From IMG/VR virus record IMGVR_UViG_3300028025_001987, positions 1-63,424 of that record: a DNA stretch of 63,424 nucleotides; one strand, given 5' to 3'. The notes below the pieces were generated by a model. It worked only from the letters and a program-made list of their open reading frames with translations. It was not told where the DNA came from and made no database searches. The position numbers and the translations under genes were made by a program. The stretch comes from a virus. Numbering within the stretch: the first letter of the stretch is position 1; every line of letters starts with the position of its first letter. Below are positions 47,425 to 55,553 of the stretch, piece by piece.

Positions 47425-47586
47425 ATGAAAGGAAGTTCAAAAATGATTAAGAGAGCCGATGGCTCTATATCAAAGCGGGGTCTTTGGGATAACATTCGTG
47501 CTAACGCAGGTAGTGGGAAGAAGCCTACTCCTGCAATGCTTAAGCAAGAAAGAATTATAAAAAAGAAGGACGCTAAACGTACCTAA
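47425..47586 (+). CDS. Tiny basic protein at the end of the late region (53 aa)
   Basis: Reads MKGSSKMIKRADGSISKRG then LWDNIRANAGSGKKPTPAML and a Lys-rich end. The KRADGS-S-RGLWDNIR pattern is a recurrent tiny protein of crAss-like phages, function unknown. It starts 9 nt after the giant cargo stop and its stop overlaps the 3' end of the convergent early gene by 14 bp, marking the late/early boundary. Confidence 0.7.
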   Translation: MKGSSKMIKRADGSISKRGLWDNIRANAGSGKKPTPAMLKQERIIKKKDAKRT

Positions 47587-47986
47587 TATATTTTAGTTCT
47601 TTCTGCTTGTCATAGTAGACCATCATCTCAGCATCATTAACCGCACCGTCACGGGGAGGGCGACCTCCCCATTTAATTTCTCCTTGCAGTTTATTGGCTT
47701 TGCCATAGATGATACCATCTTCGCACGCCCATATAAGTACAGGTGCTATACGCTTGTCAATTAACTTGACTAATTTTTTTGCTGAAATAGGCAGCGGATA
47801 TGCTGCACGCATAGTTCTGATACGACCTTTAACTTCTGCATAAGCTATTAGACTCTTCTCTTTATCAAAAACTTTATAGTCTATATCGTGCGGGTCTAAC
47901 TTCTTAAACGACCCACCAAATATGCTGACGAATAGTTCAATTGCTTTTTTCTCCCTGATTAAGTCCGTCTCTGTTTCAAAAGTCAT
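47573..47986 (-). CDS. PD-(D/E)xK-like nuclease (137 aa)
   Basis: The core DIDYKVFDKEKSLIAYAEVKGR has the D...(E)xK arrangement of restriction-endonuclease-like enzymes, followed by a helix and strand (APVLIWACEDGIIYGK). These are usually single-domain DNA nucleases such as Holliday-junction resolvases or nicking enzymes. It is the last gene of the - strand operon, overlapping the preceding one by 11 bp. Role in DNA repair or host DNA breakdown is inferred. Confidence 0.7.
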   Translation of the reverse strand: MTFETETDLIREKKAIELFVSIFGGSFKKLDPHDIDYKVFDKEKSLIAYAEVKGRIRTMRAAYPLPISAKKLVKLIDKRIAPVLIWACEDGIIYGKANKLQGEIKWGGRPPRDGAVNDAEMMVYYDKQKELKYIRYV

Positions 47987-48170
47987 CGTCTTCTATTGAT
48001 TTTAATATCAGTCGTAGGTCTACAATTAAATTTCTTATATCTCTTTCTGCAGGGATAAACTCCCTATCTACTAAATTTTCATATATATTATTCAATAGCG
48101 AGTGCTGTTCAAGTATCCTAAAACAGATACGTTGTGCTCGTGAATTTTCGCTATTAACATTATCTTCCAT
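47976..48170 (-). CDS. Small helical protein (64 aa)
   Basis: All-helical and charged (ENSRAQRICFRILEQHSLLNNIY, then RDIRNLIVDLRLILKSIEDDDF). It is not recognised. It overlaps the nuclease-like gene by 11 bp, so the two may work together. Confidence 0.6.
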   Translation of the reverse strand: MEDNVNSENSRAQRICFRILEQHSLLNNIYENLVDREFIPAERDIRNLIVDLRLILKSIEDDDF

Positions 48171-48188
48171 ATTCCAAAATTAGTATTT

Positions 48189-48392
48189 TTAGTCAATATC
48201 TACATCTAAATTAGGTTTGATGATTAATTCATAGCAATCTATACCATTCAACCTGATTTCAGACATCCATATTTTGTACATCCTTTTCCTATCATATGTA
48301 TCAGTGTAACGATATTCTCTTATTAAGTTGTCATTTTTGAATAACTGCATTGCCCCCTTTCCTTTGTACCACTTTTCGTTTTTCTTTTTCAT
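48189..48392 (-). CDS. Small basic protein (67 aa)
   Basis: Lys-rich N-terminus (MKKKNEKWYKGKGAMQLF) and a beta-rich rest with REYRYTDTYDRKRMYKIW. The start at 48392 has the phage leader AAATCAAATG, although it overlaps the VRR-NUC gene by 62 bp. Function unknown. Confidence 0.55.
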   Translation of the reverse strand: MKKKNEKWYKGKGAMQLFKNDNLIREYRYTDTYDRKRMYKIWMSEIRLNGIDCYELIIKPNLDVDID

Positions 48393-48642
48393 TTGATTTG
48401 ATTTCTTCTCTAAACACTTCCACCTTCACTCCGTGGTTTTGTAGTTCTTTTAATCGGTACTCCTGAAGTTTAGATAGCTTACCGTTTGTGGCTTTGACCT
48501 CAATGAATATTACGTCACTGTCCCTTGGTATGGCAAGCAAGTCAGGTATCCCGTTCTTGTTTGTCATTGTAAGTTTAATGACATAGTACCCCTGAGCCTC
48601 TAACTCTTTAATTTTCTTGGCTTGGACTTGTTGTTCTTTCAT
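48331..48642 (-). CDS. VRR-NUC domain nuclease (103 aa)
   Basis: Stand-alone VRR-NUC protein: GIPDLLAIPRDSDVIFIEVKA gives the D and ExK active-site residues, followed by KLSKLQEYRLKELQNHGVKV, the conserved Q-x-x-R-L helix. The family comprises structure-specific endonucleases related to FAN1 and phage Holliday-junction or flap nucleases. It sits beside the helicase and primase genes, fitting replication or recombination. Confidence 0.88.
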   Translation of the reverse strand: MKEQQVQAKKIKELEAQGYYVIKLTMTNKNGIPDLLAIPRDSDVIFIEVKATNGKLSKLQEYRLKELQNHGVKVEVFREEIKSNEKEKRKVVQRKGGNAVIQK

Positions 48643-48940
48643 TCGTTTGTTTTAATAACTCTTTTATAGAAAGGCTTACGTGTGTACATTCCTCAATAAA
48701 GTCAATCAATTTACCAATGTCTTCATTGCTAAATGCAAACCTGTTTGCCAAAAAGAACTCATAAGGCATACAGCTTTCGTCCAAGTCAATCTCATCCAAC
48801 TGCACTGCCAAAGTTTTCTGTGGGAGAACTACCAATGTAAATATCACTGTGTACTCTTGACCTTCTTTAATCCATTTGTTCTGTGGTATTTTGCTCGGAC
48901 GATTCTTGTCGTTGATGCAGATACATTTTACCATTTTCAA
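48608..48940 (-). CDS. Hypothetical early protein (110 aa)
   Basis: Beta N-terminal half (KCICINDKNRPSKIPQNKWIKEG then YTVIFTLVVLPQKTLAVQL) and acidic/helical second half. The N-terminal part resembles a small SH3-like phage domain found in T-odd phages, but this is weak. Start could be the second Met at 48934. It overlaps both neighbours. Confidence 0.6.
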   Translation of the reverse strand: MKMVKCICINDKNRPSKIPQNKWIKEGQEYTVIFTLVVLPQKTLAVQLDEIDLDESCMPYEFFLANRFAFSNEDIGKLIDFIEECTHVSLSIKELLKQTNERTTSPSQEN

Positions 48941-49031
48941 TTAGTGTTTGTTTGTTTGCTAATAACCAATCAATAAAGTCATTTTGATTGAGTGTTTCTA
49001 ATGCTTTAAATATTTTTTCTATTGGCGTCAT
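48867..49031 (-). CDS. Tiny coupled early protein (54 aa)
   Basis: Reads MTPIEKIFKALETLNQNDFI then DWLLANKQTLIENGK. Its ATG overlaps the helicase stop (ATGA), which is a translational coupling arrangement used repeatedly in this operon. It overlaps the following gene by 74 bp in another frame. Small and not recognised, so reality is probable rather than certain. Confidence 0.5.
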   Translation of the reverse strand: MTPIEKIFKALETLNQNDFIDWLLANKQTLIENGKMYLHQRQESSEQNTTEQMD

Positions 49032-50479
49032 AAATAAAAATCTTGTTTAAAATGATTCACCGTGTAGTCTTTCTTCTTTGTGACAGCCTTGTAGATGTCG
49101 TGTTCAATACCACCCTTGGCAAAAATCCAATACACTTGATTCTCAAGCCTCTCCTTTGTAGTCATTCGGTCTTTGCTCTGCCAATAACTCGTAGCACTGA
49201 AGTCAATGTTGTAGTAAACCAAATACTCAGCGTGTCTTAAACTGATTCCTTCTCGTCCACTTACAATCTGCAATGCTATATTCTTATTGGTGTCTTCAAA
49301 GACACTTAACTCGGAGGTTAAGTCGTCACCAAATATTTGTTTGAGTGCGTTGTACTCTTCTTTAAACTTATAGAAGATTCCAATCTTGCATCCTTCAAAC
49401 TGCTCTTTGATAAACTCAGCCTTGCTCAAATCAAGTATCATACTATTCCCACTCTCAAACTTAATCGTCCCGCTGCACAACTGATGCACCTTCATCATCA
49501 ACTTCACAGGAGTGTCCCCCAAAATTATTTCTTCTTTTCCTTCTATCACTAATTCTTTCTTTAATTTTTTTATCATCGCATAAGTTGATGGCTTCATCTC
49601 TACCTCCAATATTTCTTCTTTAGTCTCAGACATAAAACCTGCCTCCTGCTGTGTGTAGTTGATAGTATATGGTTCCATCTCTTTGAGTATGGTGTCAAGT
49701 CCGCCACTATAATCATTAACAAATAGTCCGTTAATCTTACGCTGTTTTACTTTAACATACTTATCGCAGAACCTATAAAAGTTTTTAAATTCTCTGAACG
49801 GGTTGTTAGGTATCGCATATACTTGATGGTACATTTGTGAGTATGACTCAGGTGTTGGTGTACCACTAAGTAATATCACCATTGGTCTGCATTTTTTAAT
49901 TACCTCTGATACCAATTCTGCCCTCCCGCTCGGTTTTGGAAACGCCCCCATCCCGTGTGCTTCATCACAAACAATCAAGTCCCACTTCTTTTCATTCATT
50001 ACAGTGTGTAGGCTTTCATAGTTAATTACTTGCATATAATACGAAGGGCTAAGCATTGAGTAGTCCTCTGATATGGTGCTCAGTGCTTTCTTCTTGGTAA
50101 TAAATAGCACATTTCTTGCAAGCACACGCACAGCTATTCCAAGACTTGTCAATGTCTTTCCGGTACGAACCTCCATTGCTAAATACAGGAAGCCATACTT
50201 AGAAAGTATTTGCTGACCTTTCTCAATTATGTCAATCTGATAATCTCTGTAATTAAATCCTTGTTTGTCCTCCATCTCGTATAAGTTTTTATAATGCTCG
50301 CAACTGCTGATAATCTTGTCTATGATTTCTTGCTCTGTGTTATACTTAAGAACTTCTCGTATCTCAACTGCCTTGCCCCTGCCCGACTTTGTAGTCTTGG
50401 TTTGTAATACAACTTTCTTAAGCGTTTCGCAATAGTCCCACATCGCCTTGTTATTATATCCTGAGGTACGTTCAATCAT
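49028..50479 (-). CDS. SF2 (DEAH/SNF2-like) helicase
   Basis: Superfamily 2 helicase motifs in order: Walker A EVRTGKTLTSLG, motif II LIVCDEAHGMG, motif III LLSGTPTPES, and in the second RecA-like domain IVSGREGISLRHAEY and QSKDRMTTKERLE (motifs V and VI). At 483 aa it is like phage SNF2-type helicases that remodel replication or recombination structures. I chose the ATG at 50479 rather than 50509 because it overlaps the upstream stop as ATGA. One palindrome copy lies within it (49290-49305). Confidence 0.9.
   Translation of the reverse strand: MIERTSGYNNKAMWDYCETLKKVVLQTKTTKSGRGKAVEIREVLKYNTEQEIIDKIISSCEHYKNLYEMEDKQGFNYRDYQIDIIEKGQQILSKYGFLYLAMEVRTGKTLTSLGIAVRVLARNVLFITKKKALSTISEDYSMLSPSYYMQVINYESLHTVMNEKKWDLIVCDEAHGMGAFPKPSGRAELVSEVIKKCRPMVILLSGTPTPESYSQMYHQVYAIPNNPFREFKNFYRFCDKYVKVKQRKINGLFVNDYSGGLDTILKEMEPYTINYTQQEAGFMSETKEEILEVEMKPSTYAMIKKLKKELVIEGKEEIILGDTPVKLMMKVHQLCSGTIKFESGNSMILDLSKAEFIKEQFEGCKIGIFYKFKEEYNALKQIFGDDLTSELSVFEDTNKNIALQIVSGREGISLRHAEYLVYYNIDFSATSYWQSKDRMTTKERLENQVYWIFAKGGIEHDIYKAVTKKKDYTVNHFKQDFYL
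49290..49305. repeat. 16-bp palindrome, copy 4 (inside helicase)
   Basis: GTGTCTTCAAAGACAC (on the - strand GTGTCTTTGAAGACAC) read in frame as Val-Phe-Glu-Asp-Thr in the helicase. Confidence 0.85.
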
Positions 50480-50811
50480 TTTCTTATTCTTTTTTCGCAG
50501 TGACCACAATACATTTTCCTTTTATACTCTGCTATAACAGGCTGAGGACATTCGCAATCATTGCTGATGCGTGTGCCATCGTCATTGTAGTTCAGGGCAA
50601 TGTACTCCATCAAGTCTACGCAGTTCTCAAACATATCATAAGACTGAAAGTAGTCCATCATTAACTGAATCAACTCGATTGGTATATCTTCGTCCGGAAC
50701 GTGAGCAAATAAACTTACATCTGACATTCCAATCTCTTCAAGTGTATTTCTTTCTGTAATTAGGTTAAATGAATTAACCATTCCCACGTGTATCATTTGT
50801 TCTTTTGTCAT
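50476..50811 (-). CDS. Zinc-ribbon early protein (111 aa)
   Basis: Acidic, helical body and a C-terminal mini zinc ribbon (DCECPQP ... MYCGHCEKR: two Cys pairs). It is coupled to the helicase by an ATGA overlap, so it may be a loader or modulator of that enzyme. Leader AAAACAAATG. No family recognised. Confidence 0.65.
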   Translation of the reverse strand: MTKEQMIHVGMVNSFNLITERNTLEEIGMSDVSLFAHVPDEDIPIELIQLMMDYFQSYDMFENCVDLMEYIALNYNDDGTRISNDCECPQPVIAEYKRKMYCGHCEKRIRK

Positions 50812-50820
50812 TTGTTTTAA

Positions 50821-53244
50821 TTAAAAAGGTGCTTCTTCAAGTCCCTCAGGTTTGCTTTTAATGATTATCCATCTGCCTTGTTGGTCTCTATCCTCCTGTG
50901 GCATTACTCCTTCCTTATAAATACCGTAAGCGATAAGCCATTTGTAAAACTTGGTTCGACTCACGCTCATCCTACCTCTCGGTCCATAGTCAGGATACTC
51001 ATCCACAAAGTTTGAATACAACTCGTTTTTATAAAGTCTCGTATCAGCCTGCAACATAACCTCTCTGTTCTGATGCGTATCAACAAGTCCACACCACTCA
51101 ATAAACTCGTGGCAAGTCTCTGCTGACAACTGACGAATCTTAAGGTTCACAAACTTACTCTTGACAAGTCCGGTCTTGATATAGTTAGTTAAACAACCAA
51201 TCATATAATTGTCAAACTCACACCAATCCTCATCGTTCCAATCGCCAAACATCAACTTACCAAACTCATCAAGTGGCGTGAACTCTTTGGTATAATACTG
51301 ATGCAACTCCAACTCCCACTTTCTTCTTGCAAATGAATTGCCGGCTCCCTTAATCGCATAGTTCGTAGTGATGGCAATCTTCGGAGACCTACTGAATGGT
51401 ATCTTGATGGCGTCCTTGTTTTTCTTCTCGAGTGTCAACCCTTCTGTAACCACTGAAAATAATCTCTCGAAGTCAAAATGCTTTCTCACATCATCGAAGC
51501 AAAGTATCTGCGTGTCTGCTGACACCAACTGATAAGCGAAGCTACGCTCAAAAGCAAATGACTTGCCATCAATAACAACCAATTTCTTCATCTTACTAAG
51601 TGCGTTCATAAGTAGTCCCTTCCCTGTTCCACCCTCAGGGTTATCGCTGATAACCTCATCGTTCAAGATAATTGCCGGACAAAATGATAAGTTCTTATAT
51701 CCGTGCATCAAGAATCCAAGCGTACTCTCCATTGACTTAACTCGCTGCTCATCTCCACCGTTGATATTACTCACGAATTTTTTGAAGTCACATCTCTCGG
51801 TCACACTGCAGATATTAAAGTTCCTGTCTATCACGTGGTCTTTCCACACGTATCCTCCCAAGTCCAAGTAGTCAAGTGTTATTACTCCATCCTTGCTAAT
51901 CTTCACAGCACAATTCTTGTAGTACAAGTATGACGCATCTTTGGTATCAGCAATAAAATAAATCTCAATCGTTGAAAGCAAAGACAGAAACTCTTCTTTG
52001 AAGAATCTTGTATTGTCAGCGAAGTAATTGTAAACTCCAATGTCATCTAACTCCAACAAGTGCGTAAGCACGAAGTCCTTAATCTCTTTCTCAGAAGTGT
52101 GGTCAATCAAATTGTTTGTAACCTTTACGAATATGTAGTTCTTCCCACCCTCAGGGCAATACTTGTAGAAGCCATTGTCTTCCAAGAACTGCTTGAACTG
52201 TACGTGCACAATCTTTATGACTCCTCTATCGTTTCTGTCCCAAAAAGTTTGCATTGCATTCTCTTCCTCAACTTTATTAAGTACCGATTCAATAGTCTCG
52301 CTCTCCAAATTGGAGTCTTGCAATTGGATGCGAATTTCTTTTTTTGATACACCTCTCCTCAGCTTTGCTTTAATGGTATTGATACGCTCCTCATCTTCGT
52401 AGTACTTAGTACCGAAGTTCGTTGTATGCCTGTACGCAGAGTCAATGGTTGTTCCAATCTCTCTGAGTGTAAAGTCTTCTGTTGCAAACTGATTGATTAC
52501 ATAAGATGCAAGGCTCTTGTTTATACCGAAGTCATTGAACGCCATCGCAAGCACATACGCATTCTGATTACGTTGTCCCTCGTGCATAGGATACTTTTTC
52601 TCCCACCACTTTACAAGTATCTCCACAATCTTATTCTCATCCGTGATAGGAATGGTTGCCTTGTCTCTTGTTCTACTTACCTCAGTGTACTCAGGCTCCT
52701 CAATCTTATCCCAAATGCTACTATTCTCATTAATCGCAATTAGAGGGTCATACGACTCGTAACATACTCGGCTGAGGTTCTTGCTCGTCTTGTCGAAATA
52801 AGCCGAGTTAAAGTACTTTTCTAATGAATTAAAGTACATCGTGTGGTTCTCTGCATCTGCCGGAATCTTAACCAACACTTTTAGACCATTGCCCGAAGGG
52901 GAAATGAATACTGAAAACACATACTTGTTCTTTGATAAGTTCTCTTTGTCTTGCAATAATTCTTTCTGCTTGGTATATCCATCGAAGTCCAAACATATCA
53001 ATCCTGAATGCTCAAGTAATGAGGCATCTGTTCTCTTATTAAACGTACCGCTAAAACATATCGCAGGTAACTGCTTCTTTAGTTCCTGTCTCTCAGGCTT
53101 GCTCTTTTCTAATCGTATTCTCTTCACTAAATCCTTAGTAGCACCGGCTCCGTCCTTCATTCTCTCGAGTATAACGTGTACATCTCGGAAGAATGGCGTG
53201 TCAGTATCTCTAATATTTTGGAATATCGTCACGTTATGTACCAT
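50821..53244 (-). CDS. BT4734-type primase fused to SF3-like helicase
   Basis: 807 residues. The N-terminal half has LICLDFDGY and FISPSGNGLKVLVKI, the signature of BT4734-like primase domains of Bacteroides elements. The C-terminal half is a D5/SF3-type helicase with Walker A GGTGKGLLMNAL, Walker B ILCFDDVR and ITTNYAIKGAGNSFARRKWE carrying sensor and Arg-finger residues. One protein would thus unwind DNA and make primers. It is the main replication gene of the window. The iteron cluster at 53248-53314 lies directly in front of its start, consistent with an origin or autoregulation. Confidence 0.88.
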   Translation of the reverse strand: MVHNVTIFQNIRDTDTPFFRDVHVILERMKDGAGATKDLVKRIRLEKSKPERQELKKQLPAICFSGTFNKRTDASLLEHSGLICLDFDGYTKQKELLQDKENLSKNKYVFSVFISPSGNGLKVLVKIPADAENHTMYFNSLEKYFNSAYFDKTSKNLSRVCYESYDPLIAINENSSIWDKIEEPEYTEVSRTRDKATIPITDENKIVEILVKWWEKKYPMHEGQRNQNAYVLAMAFNDFGINKSLASYVINQFATEDFTLREIGTTIDSAYRHTTNFGTKYYEDEERINTIKAKLRRGVSKKEIRIQLQDSNLESETIESVLNKVEEENAMQTFWDRNDRGVIKIVHVQFKQFLEDNGFYKYCPEGGKNYIFVKVTNNLIDHTSEKEIKDFVLTHLLELDDIGVYNYFADNTRFFKEEFLSLLSTIEIYFIADTKDASYLYYKNCAVKISKDGVITLDYLDLGGYVWKDHVIDRNFNICSVTERCDFKKFVSNINGGDEQRVKSMESTLGFLMHGYKNLSFCPAIILNDEVISDNPEGGTGKGLLMNALSKMKKLVVIDGKSFAFERSFAYQLVSADTQILCFDDVRKHFDFERLFSVVTEGLTLEKKNKDAIKIPFSRSPKIAITTNYAIKGAGNSFARRKWELELHQYYTKEFTPLDEFGKLMFGDWNDEDWCEFDNYMIGCLTNYIKTGLVKSKFVNLKIRQLSAETCHEFIEWCGLVDTHQNREVMLQADTRLYKNELYSNFVDEYPDYGPRGRMSVSRTKFYKWLIAYGIYKEGVMPQEDRDQQGRWIIIKSKPEGLEEAPF

Positions 53245-53247
53245 CTT

Positions 53248-53396
53248 ATGTCGGTTTTATGTCGTTTTAAACTATCTAACTATCTGATTACTAATACTAA
53301 TGTCGATTATGTCGATTTTAAGTTCAAATTATAATCAAAGAAAATAAAAAGAATATAAAAACACATATAGAGAATATAGGGAAAACACATCGACAT
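53248..53396. repeat. TGTCG iterons upstream of primase
   Basis: ATGTCG at 53248, 53259, 53300 and 53309 on the + strand and CGACAT at 53391. The spacing (11, 41, 9 bp) and interspersed bases (TTTTATGTCG, TGATTA-TAATACT, ATGTCGATTTTAA) mirror the cluster at 424-500. The whole 53245-53470 gap has no gene. Candidate initiator or regulator binding sites. Confidence 0.75.
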
Positions 53397-53470
53397 TTTC
53401 GTCACGCATTAGAGGTAAAAAAAGGGGAAGTTTTCACTCCCCCGATTCTTTTTCTAAATGGGTGTTAATT

Positions 53471-53785
53471 CTAAAATGGAAGTTCGCCATCTTCATCTTC
53501 TGCAACCTCAGGTTCAGGTGCCTTTTGCTTAGGCGTAGCCTGTTTCTCTGATTGTGGCTTCATACCACTTTGTGCAGTCGGCTCATAGGTATCCAACTCA
53601 ATGTAATAATTGCCACTACGTGCAGTCTTTACATTAAGGTTAATCCATCCGCCCTTCTCGTGCTGTCTGATGAATGCTACTCCATCGTCTGCCTTGATTG
53701 ATAATCGCCCAACTACAAAGTCAGGTGCTTTTTCGTTCCTCTTGAATGAGAATCCGTCTGCAAAGATTTTTTCTTCGTTTGCCAT
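53471..53785 (-). CDS. ssb: Single-stranded DNA-binding protein
   Basis: 104 residues: a beta-rich OB-like body (FVVGRLSIKADDGVAFIRQH, GWINLNVKTARSGNYYIELD) and a disordered, Pro/Glu-rich linker ending in the acidic tip DEDGELPF, the classic SSB tail that recruits partner enzymes. It is followed by the iteron region and primase, with the recombination genes upstream, as expected of a replication SSB. Confidence 0.8.
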   Translation of the reverse strand: MANEEKIFADGFSFKRNEKAPDFVVGRLSIKADDGVAFIRQHEKGGWINLNVKTARSGNYYIELDTYEPTAQSGMKPQSEKQATPKQKAPEPEVAEDEDGELPF

Positions 53786-53861
53786 TTTGTTCTATTTTTT
53801 TTGTTGCCTCAGTCTATTTGTACCAATCAAAGACCTCTGAGGCTAAGCCTATAATTAGTTG

Positions 53862-53947
53862 AGGTCGGGGCAGGAATTGAACCTGCAGTAACCAATTAAC
53901 GGAATCAAGCCACTAACGTAGGTGCCACAATTTTCCGTCACCCGACC
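53862..53947 (-). tRNA. tRNA-like element 1 (non-canonical middle)
   Basis: On the - strand a perfect 7-bp acceptor stem GGTCGGG/CCCGACC is followed by T-8, and a perfect T arm GCAGG-TTCAATT-CCTGC. The 86-nt middle does not fold into normal D and anticodon arms: I find instead a 6-bp stem ACGGAA/TTCCGT enclosing 28 nt. CCA is not encoded. It may be a diverged tRNA, or a tRNA-like processing site for RNase P and RNase Z. Confidence 0.5.
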
Positions 53948-53965
53948 ATTTGCTTGTCTTTCCAA

Positions 53966-54015
53966 GCTGTCTGAATGAGGGTATTTTGTACGTAATTCAG
54001 GAACCTCTCATTATC
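53966..54015 (-). ncRNA. Candidate H-type pseudoknot between tRNA-like elements
   Basis: On the - strand, ATGAGAGG pairs with CCCTCAT (7 bp, one bulge) and CTGAA pairs with TTCAG (5 bp), in the interleaved order S1-S2-S1'-S2', with S1' and S2' directly adjacent. This is the layout of an H-type pseudoknot. It occupies the gap between the two tRNA-like elements. Seen by eye; no energy calculation. Confidence 0.4.
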
Positions 54016-54026
54016 TACCTTAGTTG

Positions 54027-54119
54027 TCGTCAGAGTGGGAATCGAACCCACACCATCTCTTACGAGTGCTCTAATTCCTCTAAGACTCCATTTAATTAGG
54101 AGCATTAAGCTATCTGACT
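54027..54119 (-). tRNA. tRNA-like element 2 (enlarged D loop, shrunken anticodon arm)
   Basis: On the - strand it has acceptor pairs GTCAGA/TCTGAC, T-8 A-9, a D-stem-like GCTT...AGAGC, and a canonical T arm GTGGG-TTCGATT-CCCAC. But the D loop carries about 28 extra nt and the anticodon arm is reduced to CTC-GTAA-GAG, with no 7-nt loop, so no anticodon can be assigned. It begins 4 nt after the palindrome hairpin at 54124-54139, the place where ribozymes stand in three other gaps. Confidence 0.5.
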
Positions 54120-54123
54120 GCCT

Positions 54124-54139
54124 GTGTCTTTGAAGACAC
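54124..54139 (-). repeat. 16-bp palindrome, copy 5
   Basis: GTGTCTTTGAAGACAC, 20 nt after the stop of the RecE-like exonuclease gene and 4 nt before the predicted 5' end of tRNA-like element 2. As RNA it folds into a short perfect hairpin. Confidence 0.85.
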
Positions 54140-54159
54140 TTGCTTCGGGGGATGCAATA

Positions 54160-54906
54160 TTATAATAAATATTCGTCAATGTAGTAGTTCACAATATCAT
54201 CTGATGGGTAAGCACTAAAATATTTATCATATATCTGAATTGCTTTGCCAACTTTGATTTCGCCACCTTTTACAAAGTCTTCTGTTGGTCTAAAAATACC
54301 AAGTACTCCGGTGCCTTTGTCAATAACGTAGAACACCAATGGCTTACCAAACAACTCCTGATAAATGTAGCACTGAGAATCGTAATTGTACTGCTTTGCT
54401 GTGTACTTAAACTTATGAATGTCACTCGTAGTCTTAAGGTCAATCACTGCATTGTCAGTAACAATATCAGCCTTCCCTTTCCACATCCTTCCTTGAATCG
54501 TTCCAACTGCCGGAGTCTCATACTCATTACCTGCTTTGTAAATCTCATCATAGAACGCAATGTTCCCATTGATAATACTTACTAAGTTTTGAATCTCGTC
54601 CTGCTCCTTCTTCAACATACAAAAAGGTAGGTTGTTTTCTTCGCAGAATAACTTATACTCTTTGGTAGTACGTGTACTCACATCTACTGCCGGCATACCC
54701 TTCGCTTTCTCAGGCTCCAAGATTAACTGATGAAAGTATCTGCCATCCATAAATGCTTTATTGTCTTCACGTGTCTTACCGAAGTCTTGAGGATTGCTAA
54801 GCAATATGCCTATGTCTGAATTAGATAAATAGTTCTTGCCATACCCATTGTAATACTCGTTGTCATCTCTGAGCAACGTTATAATTTCTGATACTTGATT
54901 TTCCAT
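54160..54906 (-). CDS. RecE/exo VIII-like PD-(D/E)xK exonuclease
   Basis: 248 residues with the layout of exodeoxyribonuclease 8-type phage nucleases: YLSNSDIGILLSNPQDF near the start (the DUF3799-like entry), then RMWKGKADIV and AVIDLKTT giving the D and ExK-type residues, and QYNYDSQCYIYQ with the conserved Q-x-x-x-Y. It would resect double-stranded ends to feed the annealing protein encoded directly upstream. The two genes share one base at the junction. Confidence 0.88.
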   Translation of the reverse strand: MENQVSEIITLLRDDNEYYNGYGKNYLSNSDIGILLSNPQDFGKTREDNKAFMDGRYFHQLILEPEKAKGMPAVDVSTRTTKEYKLFCEENNLPFCMLKKEQDEIQNLVSIINGNIAFYDEIYKAGNEYETPAVGTIQGRMWKGKADIVTDNAVIDLKTTSDIHKFKYTAKQYNYDSQCYIYQELFGKPLVFYVIDKGTGVLGIFRPTEDFVKGGEIKVGKAIQIYDKYFSAYPSDDIVNYYIDEYLL

Positions 54907-55553
54907 TACTCTGCGTTTAAAATGTTAGCGATTTCTTTCTTTAATGCCGGACTGATTTTATACTTGCGTGTAAGCTGTGCACCAATCTTCTCAATACCTA
55001 AAGACTTGTTAGCCGTTACGTATTTCACAACTGCGTTCCAATTGTCAGTACCTTTTTTCAAGTCTACCAATCCATCACCTACTGCAGGTGCTGTCTTTTT
55101 AGGAGCCTCAACTTTTGTAGCTGTAGTCTCTCCCTCAGGTAAATCTTCTCCTGCATAAATATAAATCCCCAACCCAAACATCGCTAAGTTCTTAACCAAG
55201 CAACGCATAATGGTTTTGTTAATGTCGAACGTAGTCGCTGACTCAACCTTCTTGTCGCCATAGCGTGAACTATAGCCGTACTCAGTCTTCTTCATTGATT
55301 TATTCGCCCCATCCATCACCGGCAACCACATCTCAAGCGTCTCGCCTTCGATAGTTACGGTAGTGTGGCACATAAATCCAAGTGCATCGTCATAAGTCGT
55401 TTCACCGATTTTGTACGTGGCATCAGGACACTCAGTCTTTGTCTTTGACCAAGCCCACGCCCAAGATAAATAAGTTAGATTGCTTTTCTTTTCAACGTGG
55501 TCGTTCACATTGATGGCGGATAGCCTTTCAAAAACCGTTGGTTTCTTTTCCAT
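54906..55553 (-). CDS. Sak3-like single-strand annealing protein (DUF1071)
   Basis: 215 residues with the DUF1071 signature: LTYLSWAWAW, PDATYKIG, TTVTIEGETLEMWLPVMDG and TFDINKTIMRCLVKNLAMFGLG. These are phage single-strand annealing proteins in the RecT/Sak group. With the adjacent exonuclease it forms a two-component recombination system, likely used for replication restart and concatemer formation. The leader is an unusually long AAATC/AATC array. Confidence 0.9.
   Translation of the reverse strand: MEKKPTVFERLSAINVNDHVEKKSNLTYLSWAWAWSKTKTECPDATYKIGETTYDDALGFMCHTTVTIEGETLEMWLPVMDGANKSMKKTEYGYSSRYGDKKVESATTFDINKTIMRCLVKNLAMFGLGIYIYAGEDLPEGETTATKVEAPKKTAPAVGDGLVDLKKGTDNWNAVVKYVTANKSLGIEKIGAQLTRKYKISPALKKEIANILNAE

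Noticed and set aside
53862-54119. Two ordinary tRNA genes with assignable anticodons
   Set aside because: Acceptor and T arms are good, but I could not form a 5-bp anticodon stem with a 7-nt loop in either; recorded as tRNA-like.
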